10,563 nt of DNA, taken from Geobacter sp. UBA6169. GTDB lineage: Bacteria; Desulfobacterota; Desulfuromonadia; Geobacterales; Pseudopelobacteraceae. The position numbers were made by a program, and so were the translations under genes. The stretch covers positions 1 through 10,563 of the forward strand of contig DIUB01000071.1 in NCBI GenBank assembly GCA_002422265.1, written 5' to 3'. Numbering within the stretch: the stretch's first letter is position 1; the number at the start of each line of letters is the position of its first letter. The notes under the pieces are model-generated. The model searched no databases. It was not told the origin of the DNA and saw nothing but the letters and a program-made list of their open reading frames with translations. Positions 1 through 7,058 of the stretch are shown here, piece after piece.

Positions 1-272
1 AGGAAGCCGTAGCCGGGGTGGATCGCATCAACATCGGCCTTCAGCGCCAGGGCAATGATTTCGTCAATCCCCAGGTAGGCGTCGATCGGAGCCTTGCCTT
101 TGCCGATATGGTAGGCTTCATCAGCCTTGTAGCGGTGCAGGGAGAGCTTGTCCTCCTCCGAGTAGAGGGCTACGGTGCTGATCCCCAGCTCGGTGCAGGC
201 TCGGAAGATCCGGATAGCGATTTCGCCGCGGTTGGCGGCCATGACTTTGCGGAACTTGGTGATTTTTTTCAT
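1..272 (-). CDS. pyc: Pyruvate carboxylase, N-terminal fragment (runs off window start)
   Basis: The first 90 codons of a biotin carboxylase-type enzyme are seen. They begin MKKITKFRKVMAANRGEIAI and continue into the biotin carboxylase N-terminal fold (MAANRGEIAIRIFRA, residues 11-25) and the conserved DAIHPGYGFL near the window edge. The stretch GKGKAPIDAYLGIDEI fits pyruvate carboxylase better than the AccC subunit of acetyl-CoA carboxylase, so ATP- and biotin-dependent conversion of pyruvate to oxaloacetate is the likely role. The start at 272 is supported by a strong AGGAG site at 279-283. The biotinyl and carboxyltransferase domains lie outside the window, so an acyl-CoA carboxylase biotin carboxylase subunit is not fully excluded. 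Confidence 0.88.
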   Translation of the reverse strand, partial: MKKITKFRKVMAANRGEIAIRIFRACTELGISTVALYSEEDKLSLHRYKADEAYHIGKGKAPIDAYLGIDEIIALALKADVDAIHPGYGF

Positions 273-408
273 CTGGTTCTCCTGTTTTGATCAGAGTAAA
301 GTGCCGTTCGACAAATTTTAGTTATGCTTAAAAAATTTAGTTATTTTGAATGGTTATGGCGTTTACGGTGGCGGCACTTAACCAGAAACAGGGGGGGATG
401 TCAACCAT
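273..408. other. AT-rich upstream region of pyc with an imperfect direct repeat
   Basis: No gene is seen here. The region holds the pyc ribosome binding site and, at 313-345, two copies of AAATTT(T)AGTTAT whose TTTAGTTAT cores (317-325 and 336-344) start 19 bp apart. The promoter must lie here on the minus strand, but I could not choose a convincing -35/-10 pair. The repeat could be a regulator binding site, or simply AT-rich promoter DNA. Confidence 0.35.
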
Positions 409-432
409 AAAAAAAGGGGGCAAGCAGCCCCC
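409..432 (-). terminator. Rho-independent terminator of cheV
   Basis: On the minus strand a 6-bp perfect stem (GGGGGC at 427-432 and GCCCCC at 416-421, read in that direction) with a 5-nt loop is followed at once by seven T residues (plus-strand A-run 409-415). It lies about 30 bp past the cheV stop codon and ends that transcript before pyc. Confidence 0.85.
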
Positions 433-463
433 TGATGCAGATCAATGATGCATGATTTATCGT

Positions 464-1402
464 TCAGGCGGTGTACTGATCAGCGTATTTGACCAGGTTG
501 GGCAGGTCGGGTTTGGTCAGTATCTGCTGGGCACCCAGGTCATGCCATTTGCGGATGTTGTCTTCCGAGGCAAGGGAGGAGAAGATGATGATCGGCAGTT
601 CCTGCGGGTTTTTCTCTTTACGGACGGTCGATGTCAGGTGCAGTCCATCCATCTGGGGCATCTCCACGTCGGTAATCAGCAGCTGCAGCTTGCTGCGTAG
701 CGGTATTCCATCGGCATCGCAGCGCAGGATCAGGTCACGGATCTTGTCCCATGCCTCGGCGCCGTTTACCGCCTCGATCACATTGTAACCGGCCCCGCGT
801 AGCGATGAGCACATGGTTGAGCGGATAAAAGGGGAGTCATCGGCCACCAGGATGGTCTTGCTGGTGCGATCATGTGCTTCAGAGATCTGGAGTTGTTCCG
901 GTTCCAGCGGTTTGAGGGCGCTGGCAGAGCAGAACTCGGCCACGATTTTCTCAAAATCCAGTACCAGAATGATCCGGTCATCCATCTTGACCAGGCCGGT
1001 GATCTGGTCAGAATAGACCGCCGATGAGGGGGCCTCTACATTCTTCCAGGAGATACGGTAGATGCGGGAGACCGAGTGTACCAGCACCCCTACCATCAGG
1101 TTGTTGAACTCAAGCACGATCACCCGGTCAGCAATCATGTCGCCGGTGTACTTGTTCAGGATTTTCGAGAGATTCAGTACCGGGATTACTTTTTCCCGCA
1201 GCTTGATCATCCCTTCGACCGCATCAGAGGTGTTTAATGCTTTGGTCACCTGGGGTAGCCGGATGATCTCACGCACCTTGGCTACGTTAACGCCGTAGTG
1301 GCAGGGGATAAGATTGCCGTTGGAATCCAGCTCATCTACTCGAAATTCGACGATCTCCAGCTCGTTGGTATCGCTCTCAAGAAGGATGTTGGTCTGTTTC
1401 AT
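464..1402 (-). CDS. cheV: CheV-type chemotaxis coupling protein (CheW domain plus receiver)
   Basis: This 312-residue cytoplasmic protein has an N-terminal CheW-like domain (about 15-155) followed by a response-regulator receiver domain (about 183-310). CheV proteins couple CheA kinase to chemoreceptors, and phosphorylation of the receiver tunes that coupling. The receiver shows the acidic pair D188/D189 (VADDSPF), the phospho-acceptor D245 in LLITDVEMPQMDG, S275 at the switch Ser/Thr position, and K297 in ILTKPD, so it should be phosphorylatable. I chose the ATG at 1402 because AGGAG stands 7 nt upstream; an in-frame start at 1444 would add 14 residues but has no such site. No other chemotaxis gene lies nearby, so it is a stand-alone unit with its own promoter and terminator. 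Confidence 0.9.
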   Translation of the reverse strand: MKQTNILLESDTNELEIVEFRVDELDSNGNLIPCHYGVNVAKVREIIRLPQVTKALNTSDAVEGMIKLREKVIPVLNLSKILNKYTGDMIADRVIVLEFNNLMVGVLVHSVSRIYRISWKNVEAPSSAVYSDQITGLVKMDDRIILVLDFEKIVAEFCSASALKPLEPEQLQISEAHDRTSKTILVADDSPFIRSTMCSSLRGAGYNVIEAVNGAEAWDKIRDLILRCDADGIPLRSKLQLLITDVEMPQMDGLHLTSTVRKEKNPQELPIIIFSSLASEDNIRKWHDLGAQQILTKPDLPNLVKYADQYTA

Positions 1403-1432
1403 TGCGGTCTCCTGCCGATGTATTTGCGAGTG

Positions 1433-1460
1433 ACTATACCACAACTGATCATAATGAAAA
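1433..1460 (-). promoter_or_regulatory. Probable sigma-70 promoter of cheV
   Basis: On the minus strand, TTTTCA (1455-1460) and TATAGT (1433-1438) are separated by 16 nt, which leaves a short leader before the cheV start at 1402. The -10 matches five of six consensus bases and the -35 four of six. This is pattern matching only. Confidence 0.45.
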
Positions 1461-1475
1461 GAGGAGGGTGCATAA

Positions 1476-1504
1476 TTGACAGTGACTACCCCCTGTGGTA
1501 GCGT
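1476..1504 (+). promoter_or_regulatory. Possible trpE promoter with an inverted repeat in the spacer
   Basis: A perfect -35 TTGACA (1476-1481) is followed after 17 nt by a weak -10, TAGCGT (1499-1504). Between and across them lies CTACC-N6-GGTAG (1486-1501), a symmetric element well placed for a repressor. If the promoter is right, the leader is only about 25 nt, too short for a leader peptide with attenuation. Any tryptophan control would then act at an operator or by feedback on the enzyme. Confidence 0.4.
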
Positions 1505-1534
1505 GCGACCCTTATTTCAACTACTGGAGCTGCA

Positions 1535-3013
1535 ATGCTATTTCCTGATTTTAACGAGTTCTGCAAACTGGCTGGACAGGGCAATCTGGTGCCGGTCTAT
1601 CGTGAGATCATGGCCGATATGGATACGCCGGTAACGGCCTTTCGCAAGATAGACAACGGAAAGCAGGCATTTCTGCTGGAAAGTATCGAGGGGGGCGAAA
1701 AATGGGCGCGTTACTCTTTTCTGGGAGCTGATGCGTCGCTGATCATACGCTCCAAAGGACGGCGGGTAGAGTTGGTTCGTGGTGAGCAGGTAACGGAGCA
1801 GGAGCTGGACGACCCGACCACTCTGTTGCGTGACGAGCTTGCCCGTTACCGGCCGGTTGAGGTGCCGGGGCTGCCACGTTTCATCGGCGGTGCGGTAGGT
1901 TTTTTAGGGTACGATATGGTGCGGCATTTTGAACAGCTGCCCACTGACAAGCCGGATACTATCGGCGCCTGGGATTCCTATTTCATGGTCACCAATAGTC
2001 TGCTGATCTTTGATGCTGTCAAGCAGAAGATCCTCGTGGTGGCCACTGCCGACCTGGACAACAGTCCTTCCCATGAACAGGCTTACGCCGATGCCGTCAG
2101 CCGGATCGAGGCCCTGGTGCTCAAACTCCGTACACCGGTGGCGGGCCACAGCACCACCAGGCCGGCTGAACGTACGGTAGGTTTCAGCTCAAACATCAGC
2201 CAGTCAGATTTTGAGGCGGCGGTTGAAAAGGCCAAGGAGTACGTCCGCGCCGGTGACATCATCCAGGTGGTGCTGTCGCAGCGGATGTCCGGTGACCTGA
2301 CCGTTGATCCGTTTGATATCTACCGGGTGCTGCGTACCCTTAATCCGTCCCCCTACATGTTTTTCCTGCGCTGTGGCGATACCATTGTGACCGGTGCCTC
2401 GCCGGAGGTGATGGTGCGCAAGGAGGGGAGCCGGGTGGAGCTGCGGCCGATCGCCGGTACCCGTCCCCGTGGTGCTACGCCGGAACAGGATCAGCAACTG
2501 GCCGAAGAGTTGCTGGCTGATCCCAAGGAACGGGCCGAACATGTGATGCTGGTGGACCTGGGCCGCAACGATCTGGGGCGGGTCTGCACAACCGGTAGCG
2601 TGCGGGTGGGAGAGTTGATGGTGATCGAACGGTACTCCCATGTCATGCATATTGTTTCAAACGTGCAGGGTGAACTGCAGCCGGATTATGATGCTTTTGA
2701 TCTGGTACGGGCCACCTTCCCGGCCGGCACCTTATCTGGTGCCCCCAAGATCAGGGCCATGGAGATCATCGATGAGCTGGAACCGGTGCGCCGTGGCATC
2801 TACGGCGGTGCCGTGGGCTATGTCTCCTTTTCTGGTAACATGGATCTGGCCATTGCCATCCGTACTCTGGTGATCAAGGACGGCAAGGTGCATCTGCAGG
2901 CAGGGGCCGGGATTGTGGCCGATTCCGATCCTGCCACTGAATGGCAGGAAACGGTTAACAAGGCGATGGCGGTGCGTCGGGCAATTGAACTGGCGGAAAA
3001 AGGACTCAAATAA
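1535..3013 (+). CDS. trpE: Anthranilate synthase component I
   Basis: This 492-residue enzyme converts chorismate to anthranilate, the first committed step of tryptophan synthesis, using ammonia from the TrpG glutaminase or free ammonia. Residues 47-50 (LLES) match the tryptophan feedback-inhibition site in the N-terminal domain. The chorismate-binding domain shows RPIAGTRPRG (about 304-313), LGRNDLGRV, PAGTLSGAPKIRAMEI (from about 395) and GAVGYVSFSGNMD (about 421-433), ending with the QAGAGIVADSDPATEW block. The ATG at 1535 has GGAG 5 nt upstream. The next gene starts 24 nt after the stop, suggesting co-transcription. The LLES motif and the trpG gene in the same window favour TrpE over the related PabB. 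Confidence 0.95.
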   Translation: MLFPDFNEFCKLAGQGNLVPVYREIMADMDTPVTAFRKIDNGKQAFLLESIEGGEKWARYSFLGADASLIIRSKGRRVELVRGEQVTEQELDDPTTLLRDELARYRPVEVPGLPRFIGGAVGFLGYDMVRHFEQLPTDKPDTIGAWDSYFMVTNSLLIFDAVKQKILVVATADLDNSPSHEQAYADAVSRIEALVLKLRTPVAGHSTTRPAERTVGFSSNISQSDFEAAVEKAKEYVRAGDIIQVVLSQRMSGDLTVDPFDIYRVLRTLNPSPYMFFLRCGDTIVTGASPEVMVRKEGSRVELRPIAGTRPRGATPEQDQQLAEELLADPKERAEHVMLVDLGRNDLGRVCTTGSVRVGELMVIERYSHVMHIVSNVQGELQPDYDAFDLVRATFPAGTLSGAPKIRAMEIIDELEPVRRGIYGGAVGYVSFSGNMDLAIAIRTLVIKDGKVHLQAGAGIVADSDPATEWQETVNKAMAVRRAIELAEKGLK

Positions 3014-3037
3014 AAACGGAAATGTGGAGATACCCTG

Positions 3038-3316
3038 ATGGCAACAGCAACAGCACGACACATACTGGTGGCAACCGAGGAAGAATGTCTGAAGCTGAAG
3101 ACGGAGATAGAGGCTGGCGCCGATTTTGGCGAGGTGGCCAAGCTCAACTCATCCTGCCCTTCCCGTATGCGGGGTGGTGACCTGGGTGCCTTTGGTCCCG
3201 GCCAGATGGTAAAAGAGTTTGATGAAATGGTCTTCAGCGGCGAGGTTGGGAAGGTGCTGGGGCCGGTCAAGACTCAATTCGGCTATCATCTGATCGAGAT
3301 AACCAAACGCTGGTAG
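3038..3316 (+). CDS. ppiC: Small parvulin-type peptidyl-prolyl cis-trans isomerase
   Basis: This 92-residue single-domain parvulin lacks a signal peptide, so it is probably a cytoplasmic catalyst of prolyl bond isomerisation in protein folding. It is almost exactly the length of E. coli PpiC (93 residues) and shares its blocks: HILV near the start, ADFGEVAKLNSSCPS, RGGDLGAFGPGQMV, and the terminal TQFGYHLIEI. The residues usually placed in the active site are present as H8, C40 and H84. It follows trpE by 24 nt with its own ribosome binding site (GGAG near 3023). A functional link with tryptophan synthesis is not evident. Its TAG stop (3314-3316) directly touches the stop of the opposing gene. 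Confidence 0.92.
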   Translation: MATATARHILVATEEECLKLKTEIEAGADFGEVAKLNSSCPSRMRGGDLGAFGPGQMVKEFDEMVFSGEVGKVLGPVKTQFGYHLIEITKRW

Positions 3317-3595
3317 TCAGCGCGGTGTTCCGTCTGAGTAGACGGCCGGTGCTTTAGTCTTCTTAGGCTTTCTAGGAGTGGTGCGAACCTTGTCGTTCGG
3401 TGCATGCTCCTGGTGTGCTACAAAAGAGGCTGGATCAGCAGGCTGAAGATTGGCGTAATGGGACGAGGCAATCTTTCTGGTGGTACCGTCACTGAACTGG
3501 ATGGTTGCCTTGAGGCCGGCTACTTCAATAACCTTGCCTACTCCCCATGAACTGGCACCGGAATGACATACAACAACACCTGTTTTGATAATCAT
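3317..3595 (-). CDS. DUF3553 domain protein
   Basis: This 92-residue protein of unknown function begins MIIKTGVVVCHSGASSWGVG and carries a small beta-rich module at about 3-50 (GASSWGVGKVIEV..ATIQFSDGTTRKI) that resembles DUF3553, a fold also seen in Tudor/KOW-like barrels. The C-terminal third (about 63-86) is basic and low in complexity (RTTPRKPKKTKAP), which suggests nucleic acid contact, though that is inference. The start at 3595 is backed by AAGGAG just upstream. It is transcribed divergently from tex, and its stop abuts that of the parvulin gene. No terminator is seen between the two converging genes. Confidence 0.75.
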   Translation of the reverse strand: MIIKTGVVVCHSGASSWGVGKVIEVAGLKATIQFSDGTTRKIASSHYANLQPADPASFVAHQEHAPNDKVRTTPRKPKKTKAPAVYSDGTPR

Positions 3596-3696
3596 GGCTT
3601 CTCCTTGATAAAGAAGAATACGCTTTTTTCCTGCTAATTGATAGGGTTAATCCCTTGTCAACGCTCCCCCTGACCATCCATGAGGACCACCCCGAT
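3596..3696. other. Divergent intergenic region between the DUF3553 gene and tex
   Basis: About 100 bp hold the promoters of two divergent genes. Part of it (3655-3696) might be coding if tex starts at the TTG. I found no pair of promoter boxes good enough to annotate and no convincing palindrome. Confidence 0.3.
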
Positions 3697-5979
3697 ATGG
3701 CATACGACCAGCAGCAGTTTTCTGCTGTCATTCGCATCATTACTGAAGAAACCGGCATCAAGACCTCACAGGTAGCCAACACCATCAGCCTGCTGTCTGA
3801 AGGTGCTACGGTTCCCTTTATCGCCCGCTACCGCAAAGAGCAAACCGGTGAGCTGGATGAAGTGCAGATCCGGACCATTGAGGATCGTCTGGCCTATCTT
3901 ACCGAGCTTGAGTCCCGGCGTCAGGCTATCCTGACCTCCATCAGCGAACAGGGCAAGCTGACCCCGGAGCTGCAGGTCCGCATTGAGGCCACCCGTCAGA
4001 AGACCGAGTTGGAAGATCTTTATCTGCCGTACAAACCCAAACGTCGTACCAAGGCTACCATTGCCAGAGAGCGTGGTCTTGAACCATTGGCTGATCTGAT
4101 GGCAGTACAGGGATCGACTGCCGCTAGCGCTTTGGAGGCAGCTGCGCCGTTTGTTGATCCGGAAAAAGAGGTCTTGAGTGCTGAGGCAGCCCTGGAAGGG
4201 GCAGGTCATATCCTGGCTGAACGGCTGGCCGATGATGCCGATGCACGGGCCATGGTGCGTCGTCTGACCTGGGAGCAGGGGTTGATGACCACCAAGGTGG
4301 CAGCCGACAAAAGAGAGCAGGTCAGCAAGTTTGAGATGTATTACGACTACCAGGAAGCGCTGAAGGAGATTCCCTCGCACCGGATGCTGGCCATGCGGCG
4401 AGGGGAGAAGGAAGAGGTGCTGCGACTTTCGCTGCAGGTGCCTCAGGCCGAGATCCTGGCAGGGCTTAAGAAACGTCTGATCAAAGGTGAGAGTATATTC
4501 AGGCCCTGGCTGGAGACGGTGGCAGAAGATGCCTACAAACGTCTGATCGCAACGTCTATTGAGGTGGAGCTGCGGCTGCAGGCCAAGGAGCTGGCTGATG
4601 AGGCAGCTATTGCGGTCTTTGCCAGGAACCTCAAGAGCCTGCTGTTGGCGCCGCCCGCCGGCGGCAGACGGGTATTGGGGATCGATCCCGGTCTGCGTAC
4701 CGGTTCAAAGCTGGCTGCCGTAGATCAGACAGGCAGGTTTCTGGAGCATGTCACGGTCTACCCCCACACCGGTGCCGGAAGGGTTGAACAGGCACGAGCG
4801 GAGCTGCTACGGCTGGTAACAGTTTACAATATTGAAATGATTGCGATCGGAAACGGCACTGCCGGACGGGAGATGGAGCAGTTTGCCAAAGAAACCCTCA
4901 AGGCTGCGGAAATACATCTGCCGGTGGTGATGGTCAGCGAGGCTGGAGCCAGTGTCTATTCAGCCTCGGAGGTCGCCCGTGAGGAGTTCCCGGAGCTTGA
5001 TTTGACGGTACGGGGTGCCATCTCCATTGCACGCCGTCTGCAGGACCCGCTGGCCGAACTGGTCAAGGTGGATCCCAAGAGTATCGGCGTGGGGCAGTAC
5101 CAGCATGATGTCAATCAGGCCATGCTGAAAAAATCGCTGGACGAAGTGGTGGAATCCGGGGTCAACTACGTGGGGGTTGATCTCAATACCGCCTCCTGGG
5201 CGTTGCTGGCCTATGTCTCCGGCGTGGGGCCGTCACTGGGTAAGGCCATTGCCCGCCATCGCGATGAAAACGGTCCGTTCCGGTCACGCAAGGGGTTGAT
5301 GAAGGTGCCCCGCTTTGGGGTCAAGGCCTTTGAGCAAGCAGCCGGTTTTTTGCGAATCCGCGATGCCGAACATCCGCTTGATAACACGGCAGTCCACCCG
5401 GAACGCTATCTACTGGTGGAACAGATGGCACAGGACCTGGGGGTGTCAATGACTGAGCTGACCAGGAATCCGTCCCTGGCAGACAAAATCGACCTGAAAC
5501 AGTACGTCAGTGATGGGGTGGGGCTGCCAACTCTGCGGGATATCCTGGAGGAGCTGAAAAAGCCGGGGCGTGACCCGCGTCAGCAGTTCCAGGCCGCAGA
5601 CTTTCGGGATGATGTTCGTGAAATCAGTGACCTGCGGGAGGGAATGATCCTGCAGGGGGTGGTGACCAACGTAACCGCCTTTGGCGCTTTTGTGGATATC
5701 GGTGTTCATCAGGATGGACTGGTGCATGTCAGCCATCTGGCCAACCGCTTTATCAAGGATCCCAACGATGCGGTGCAAGTGGGGCAACTGGTCAAGGTGA
5801 AGGTGCTCTCGGCTGATCCGCAACGCAAAAGGATCGCGCTCTCTATCAAAGAGGCTGAGGCGGGCGGCAGGGCACAACCGGTTCAGCAGAAGAAACCGGT
5901 CCGGCAGGAAGCGGTCCGTGCGGCAGGCGTGCTGGATTTGAGTGACATGGAGAAAGCAGGCTTCAGGGTGCGGCGCTGA
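3697..5979 (+). CDS. tex: Tex family RNA-binding transcription accessory protein
   Basis: This 760-residue protein has the full Tex architecture: an N-terminal helical region containing VPFIARYRKEQTGELDE, a YqgF/RNase H-like domain from about residue 325 (VLGIDPGLRTGSKLAAVD), tandem helix-hairpin-helix motifs at about 498-555 (YVSGVGPSLGKAIARHR), and a C-terminal S1 RNA-binding domain from about 646 (LREGMILQGVVTNVTAFGAFVDIG). Tex proteins bind RNA and associate with the transcription machinery; the exact function is not settled. I prefer ATG 3697 because the homologous E. coli protein begins at about this point and GAGGAC lies upstream. A TTG at 3655 would add 14 residues and also has a purine-rich site, so the start is the least certain part. 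The gene ends with TGA. Confidence 0.93.
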   Translation: MAYDQQQFSAVIRIITEETGIKTSQVANTISLLSEGATVPFIARYRKEQTGELDEVQIRTIEDRLAYLTELESRRQAILTSISEQGKLTPELQVRIEATRQKTELEDLYLPYKPKRRTKATIARERGLEPLADLMAVQGSTAASALEAAAPFVDPEKEVLSAEAALEGAGHILAERLADDADARAMVRRLTWEQGLMTTKVAADKREQVSKFEMYYDYQEALKEIPSHRMLAMRRGEKEEVLRLSLQVPQAEILAGLKKRLIKGESIFRPWLETVAEDAYKRLIATSIEVELRLQAKELADEAAIAVFARNLKSLLLAPPAGGRRVLGIDPGLRTGSKLAAVDQTGRFLEHVTVYPHTGAGRVEQARAELLRLVTVYNIEMIAIGNGTAGREMEQFAKETLKAAEIHLPVVMVSEAGASVYSASEVAREEFPELDLTVRGAISIARRLQDPLAELVKVDPKSIGVGQYQHDVNQAMLKKSLDEVVESGVNYVGVDLNTASWALLAYVSGVGPSLGKAIARHRDENGPFRSRKGLMKVPRFGVKAFEQAAGFLRIRDAEHPLDNTAVHPERYLLVEQMAQDLGVSMTELTRNPSLADKIDLKQYVSDGVGLPTLRDILEELKKPGRDPRQQFQAADFRDDVREISDLREGMILQGVVTNVTAFGAFVDIGVHQDGLVHVSHLANRFIKDPNDAVQVGQLVKVKVLSADPQRKRIALSIKEAEAGGRAQPVQQKKPVRQEAVRAAGVLDLSDMEKAGFRVRR

Positions 5980-6022
5980 GGTACAATTTGAAACTATACG
6001 CCTCTAAAAAAATAAAAAACAG

Positions 6023-6288
6023 ACTGTTTTTTTTAGTCTGGATCGGTATTATCAAAACAACGGGAGCGCTACCCAAAAAGAAGCAAAAAATCCTGAAGGA
6101 GCAGTTAAGACGTAGAAGTGACGTTAACTACTGTTGTACAGGAGGTTGATGGTATGGAGGATACGCCGCCTGGCTTTTAGGGCTACATAGCAACATACGT
6201 GAAGCAGGCCGTTGTTCGGCCTGACCGACCATGCAAATGGTACCAATACGAATTATAACCGGAGGCCCGCATTACGCGGGCCTCTTTT
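6023..6288 (+). ncRNA. Candidate structured RNA downstream of tex, function unknown
   Basis: The 490 bp between tex and trpG contain no convincing gene but carry a run of hairpins on the plus strand. They are GTTAA/TTAAC with an inner CGT/ACG stem (6104-6128); a nested hairpin 6139-6172 (CAGGAGG against CCGCCTG, with GTAT/ATAC inside); CAGGCCG-TTGTT-CGGCCTG (6205-6223); ACCAT-GCAA-ATGGT (6228-6241), which has a GNRA-type loop; and then the terminator at 6262. A possible promoter, TTGAAA (5988-5993) N17 AATAAA (6011-6016), would start an RNA near 6023. It resembles no RNA family I recognise. A processed tex 3' end, or a chance cluster, is possible. Confidence 0.3.
6262..6288 (+). terminator. 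Strong Rho-independent terminator between tex and trpG
   Basis: GAGGCCCGC (6262-6270) pairs perfectly with GCGGGCCTC (6276-6284) across a 5-nt loop and is followed by TTTT. It ends the tex transcript, or an RNA made from the intergenic region, and separates it from trpG. Confidence 0.88.
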
Positions 6289-6355
6289 CGTATGTGCGCC
6301 CGGCAGGGCGCATGGGGCAGCAGTGCAGCATTCGGTATTTTCAGTACGCCCCTGC

Positions 6356-6384
6356 TTGTGGTAAACGGCTAATTGGAATATAGT
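6356..6384 (+). promoter_or_regulatory. trpG: Probable trpG promoter
   Basis: TTGTGG (6356-6361) and TATAGT (6379-6384) are separated by exactly 17 nt and lie between the terminator and the trpG start, giving a leader of about 80 nt. A GC-rich hairpin (TGCGCCC/GGGCGCA, 6295-6312) lies upstream and is not followed by a T-run. I see no leader peptide with tandem Trp codons. Confidence 0.45.
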
Positions 6385-6470
6385 CCGCCCATTTGCTTCA
6401 TTCCATTTTTTGCGGTAGCTGATCGGTGCCTGTGTCCGTAACACCGGTCGTTACAAAGGATAGTCGCGCT

Positions 6471-7058
6471 ATGCTGCTGATGCTTGATAATTATGATTCC
6501 TTCACCTTCAATATCGTCCAGTACCTGGCCCAGCTGGGAGAAGAAGTGAAGGTTGTACGCAATGATGAGATCAGTGTTGTGGATATTGCAGCACTGAGGC
6601 CGGACCGGATCGTGGTCTCTCCCGGTCCCTGTTCGCCGGAGGAGGCGGGCATCTCGGTAGCGGCTATCCGGGAGTATGCCGGCAGGATTCCGCTTCTGGG
6701 TGTCTGTCTGGGGCATCAATCCATTGGCGCAGCCTTTGGGGGAAGGGTGGTGCGTAGTGTGTCGTTGATGCACGGCAAGACTTCACCGATCCACCACGAC
6801 GGCAGGGAGCTGTTTGAAGGGCTGCCCAATCCGTTCAGTGCCACCCGTTACCATTCACTGGTGGTAGAGCGCAGCAGCCTGCCCGATTGTCTGGAAGTAA
6901 CTGCCTGGGTGGACAACGGCGAAATAATGGGGCTGCGTCACCGTCAGTTGCCGGTCTGGGGGGTGCAGTTTCATCCTGAGTCGATCCTGACAGAGGGCGG
7001 GATGGAGCTGTTGCAGAATTTCCTGACGTTGTCACATCAGCACCCGGTGCAGCTATGA
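6471..7058 (+). CDS. trpG: Anthranilate synthase component II (glutamine amidotransferase)
   Basis: This 195-residue class I glutamine amidotransferase removes the amide nitrogen from glutamine and passes ammonia to TrpE; such proteins often also serve aminodeoxychorismate synthase as PabA. It starts MLLMLDNYDSFTFNIVQYL, typical of TrpG/PabA. The catalytic triad is visible as C79 in LLGVCLGHQSIG and H168/E170 in VQFHPES. I chose ATG 6471 because AAAGGA lies 10 nt upstream and homologues begin here; a GTG at 6426 would add 15 unconserved residues. The TGA stop overlaps the next ATG as ATGA, so lhgO is probably translationally coupled. It is not fused to, or next to, trpE or trpD. Confidence 0.95.
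   Translation: MLLMLDNYDSFTFNIVQYLAQLGEEVKVVRNDEISVVDIAALRPDRIVVSPGPCSPEEAGISVAAIREYAGRIPLLGVCLGHQSIGAAFGGRVVRSVSLMHGKTSPIHHDGRELFEGLPNPFSATRYHSLVVERSSLPDCLEVTAWVDNGEIMGLRHRQLPVWGVQFHPESILTEGGMELLQNFLTLSHQHPVQL

Noticed and set aside
18..290. Plus-strand open frame of 90 codons at the window start
   Set aside because: It is antisense to the clear biotin carboxylase domain of pyc on the minus strand.
6018..6040. CAGACT-N9-AGTCTG hairpin after tex as a tex terminator
   Set aside because: The T-run lies in the loop and not after the stem, and an alternative AAAAAAC/GTTTTTT pairing is weak. The hairpin at 6262 is the convincing terminator.
6147..6149. UGA after NYCCTGG as a certain selenocysteine codon
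   Set aside because: No 5-6 bp stem occurs 11 nt downstream as in sbtA, so it is kept only as a speculative finding.
6226..6288. T-box-like TGGTACC just before a terminator upstream of trpG
   Set aside because: Only seven bases match. The rest of the T-box core (GCG) is missing, no specifier stem is evident, and a better promoter for trpG lies after the terminator.
6369..6773. Minus-strand open frame of 134 codons over the trpG start
   Set aside because: It is a shadow of trpG and its promoter region, with low-complexity His/Thr/Arg-rich sequence.
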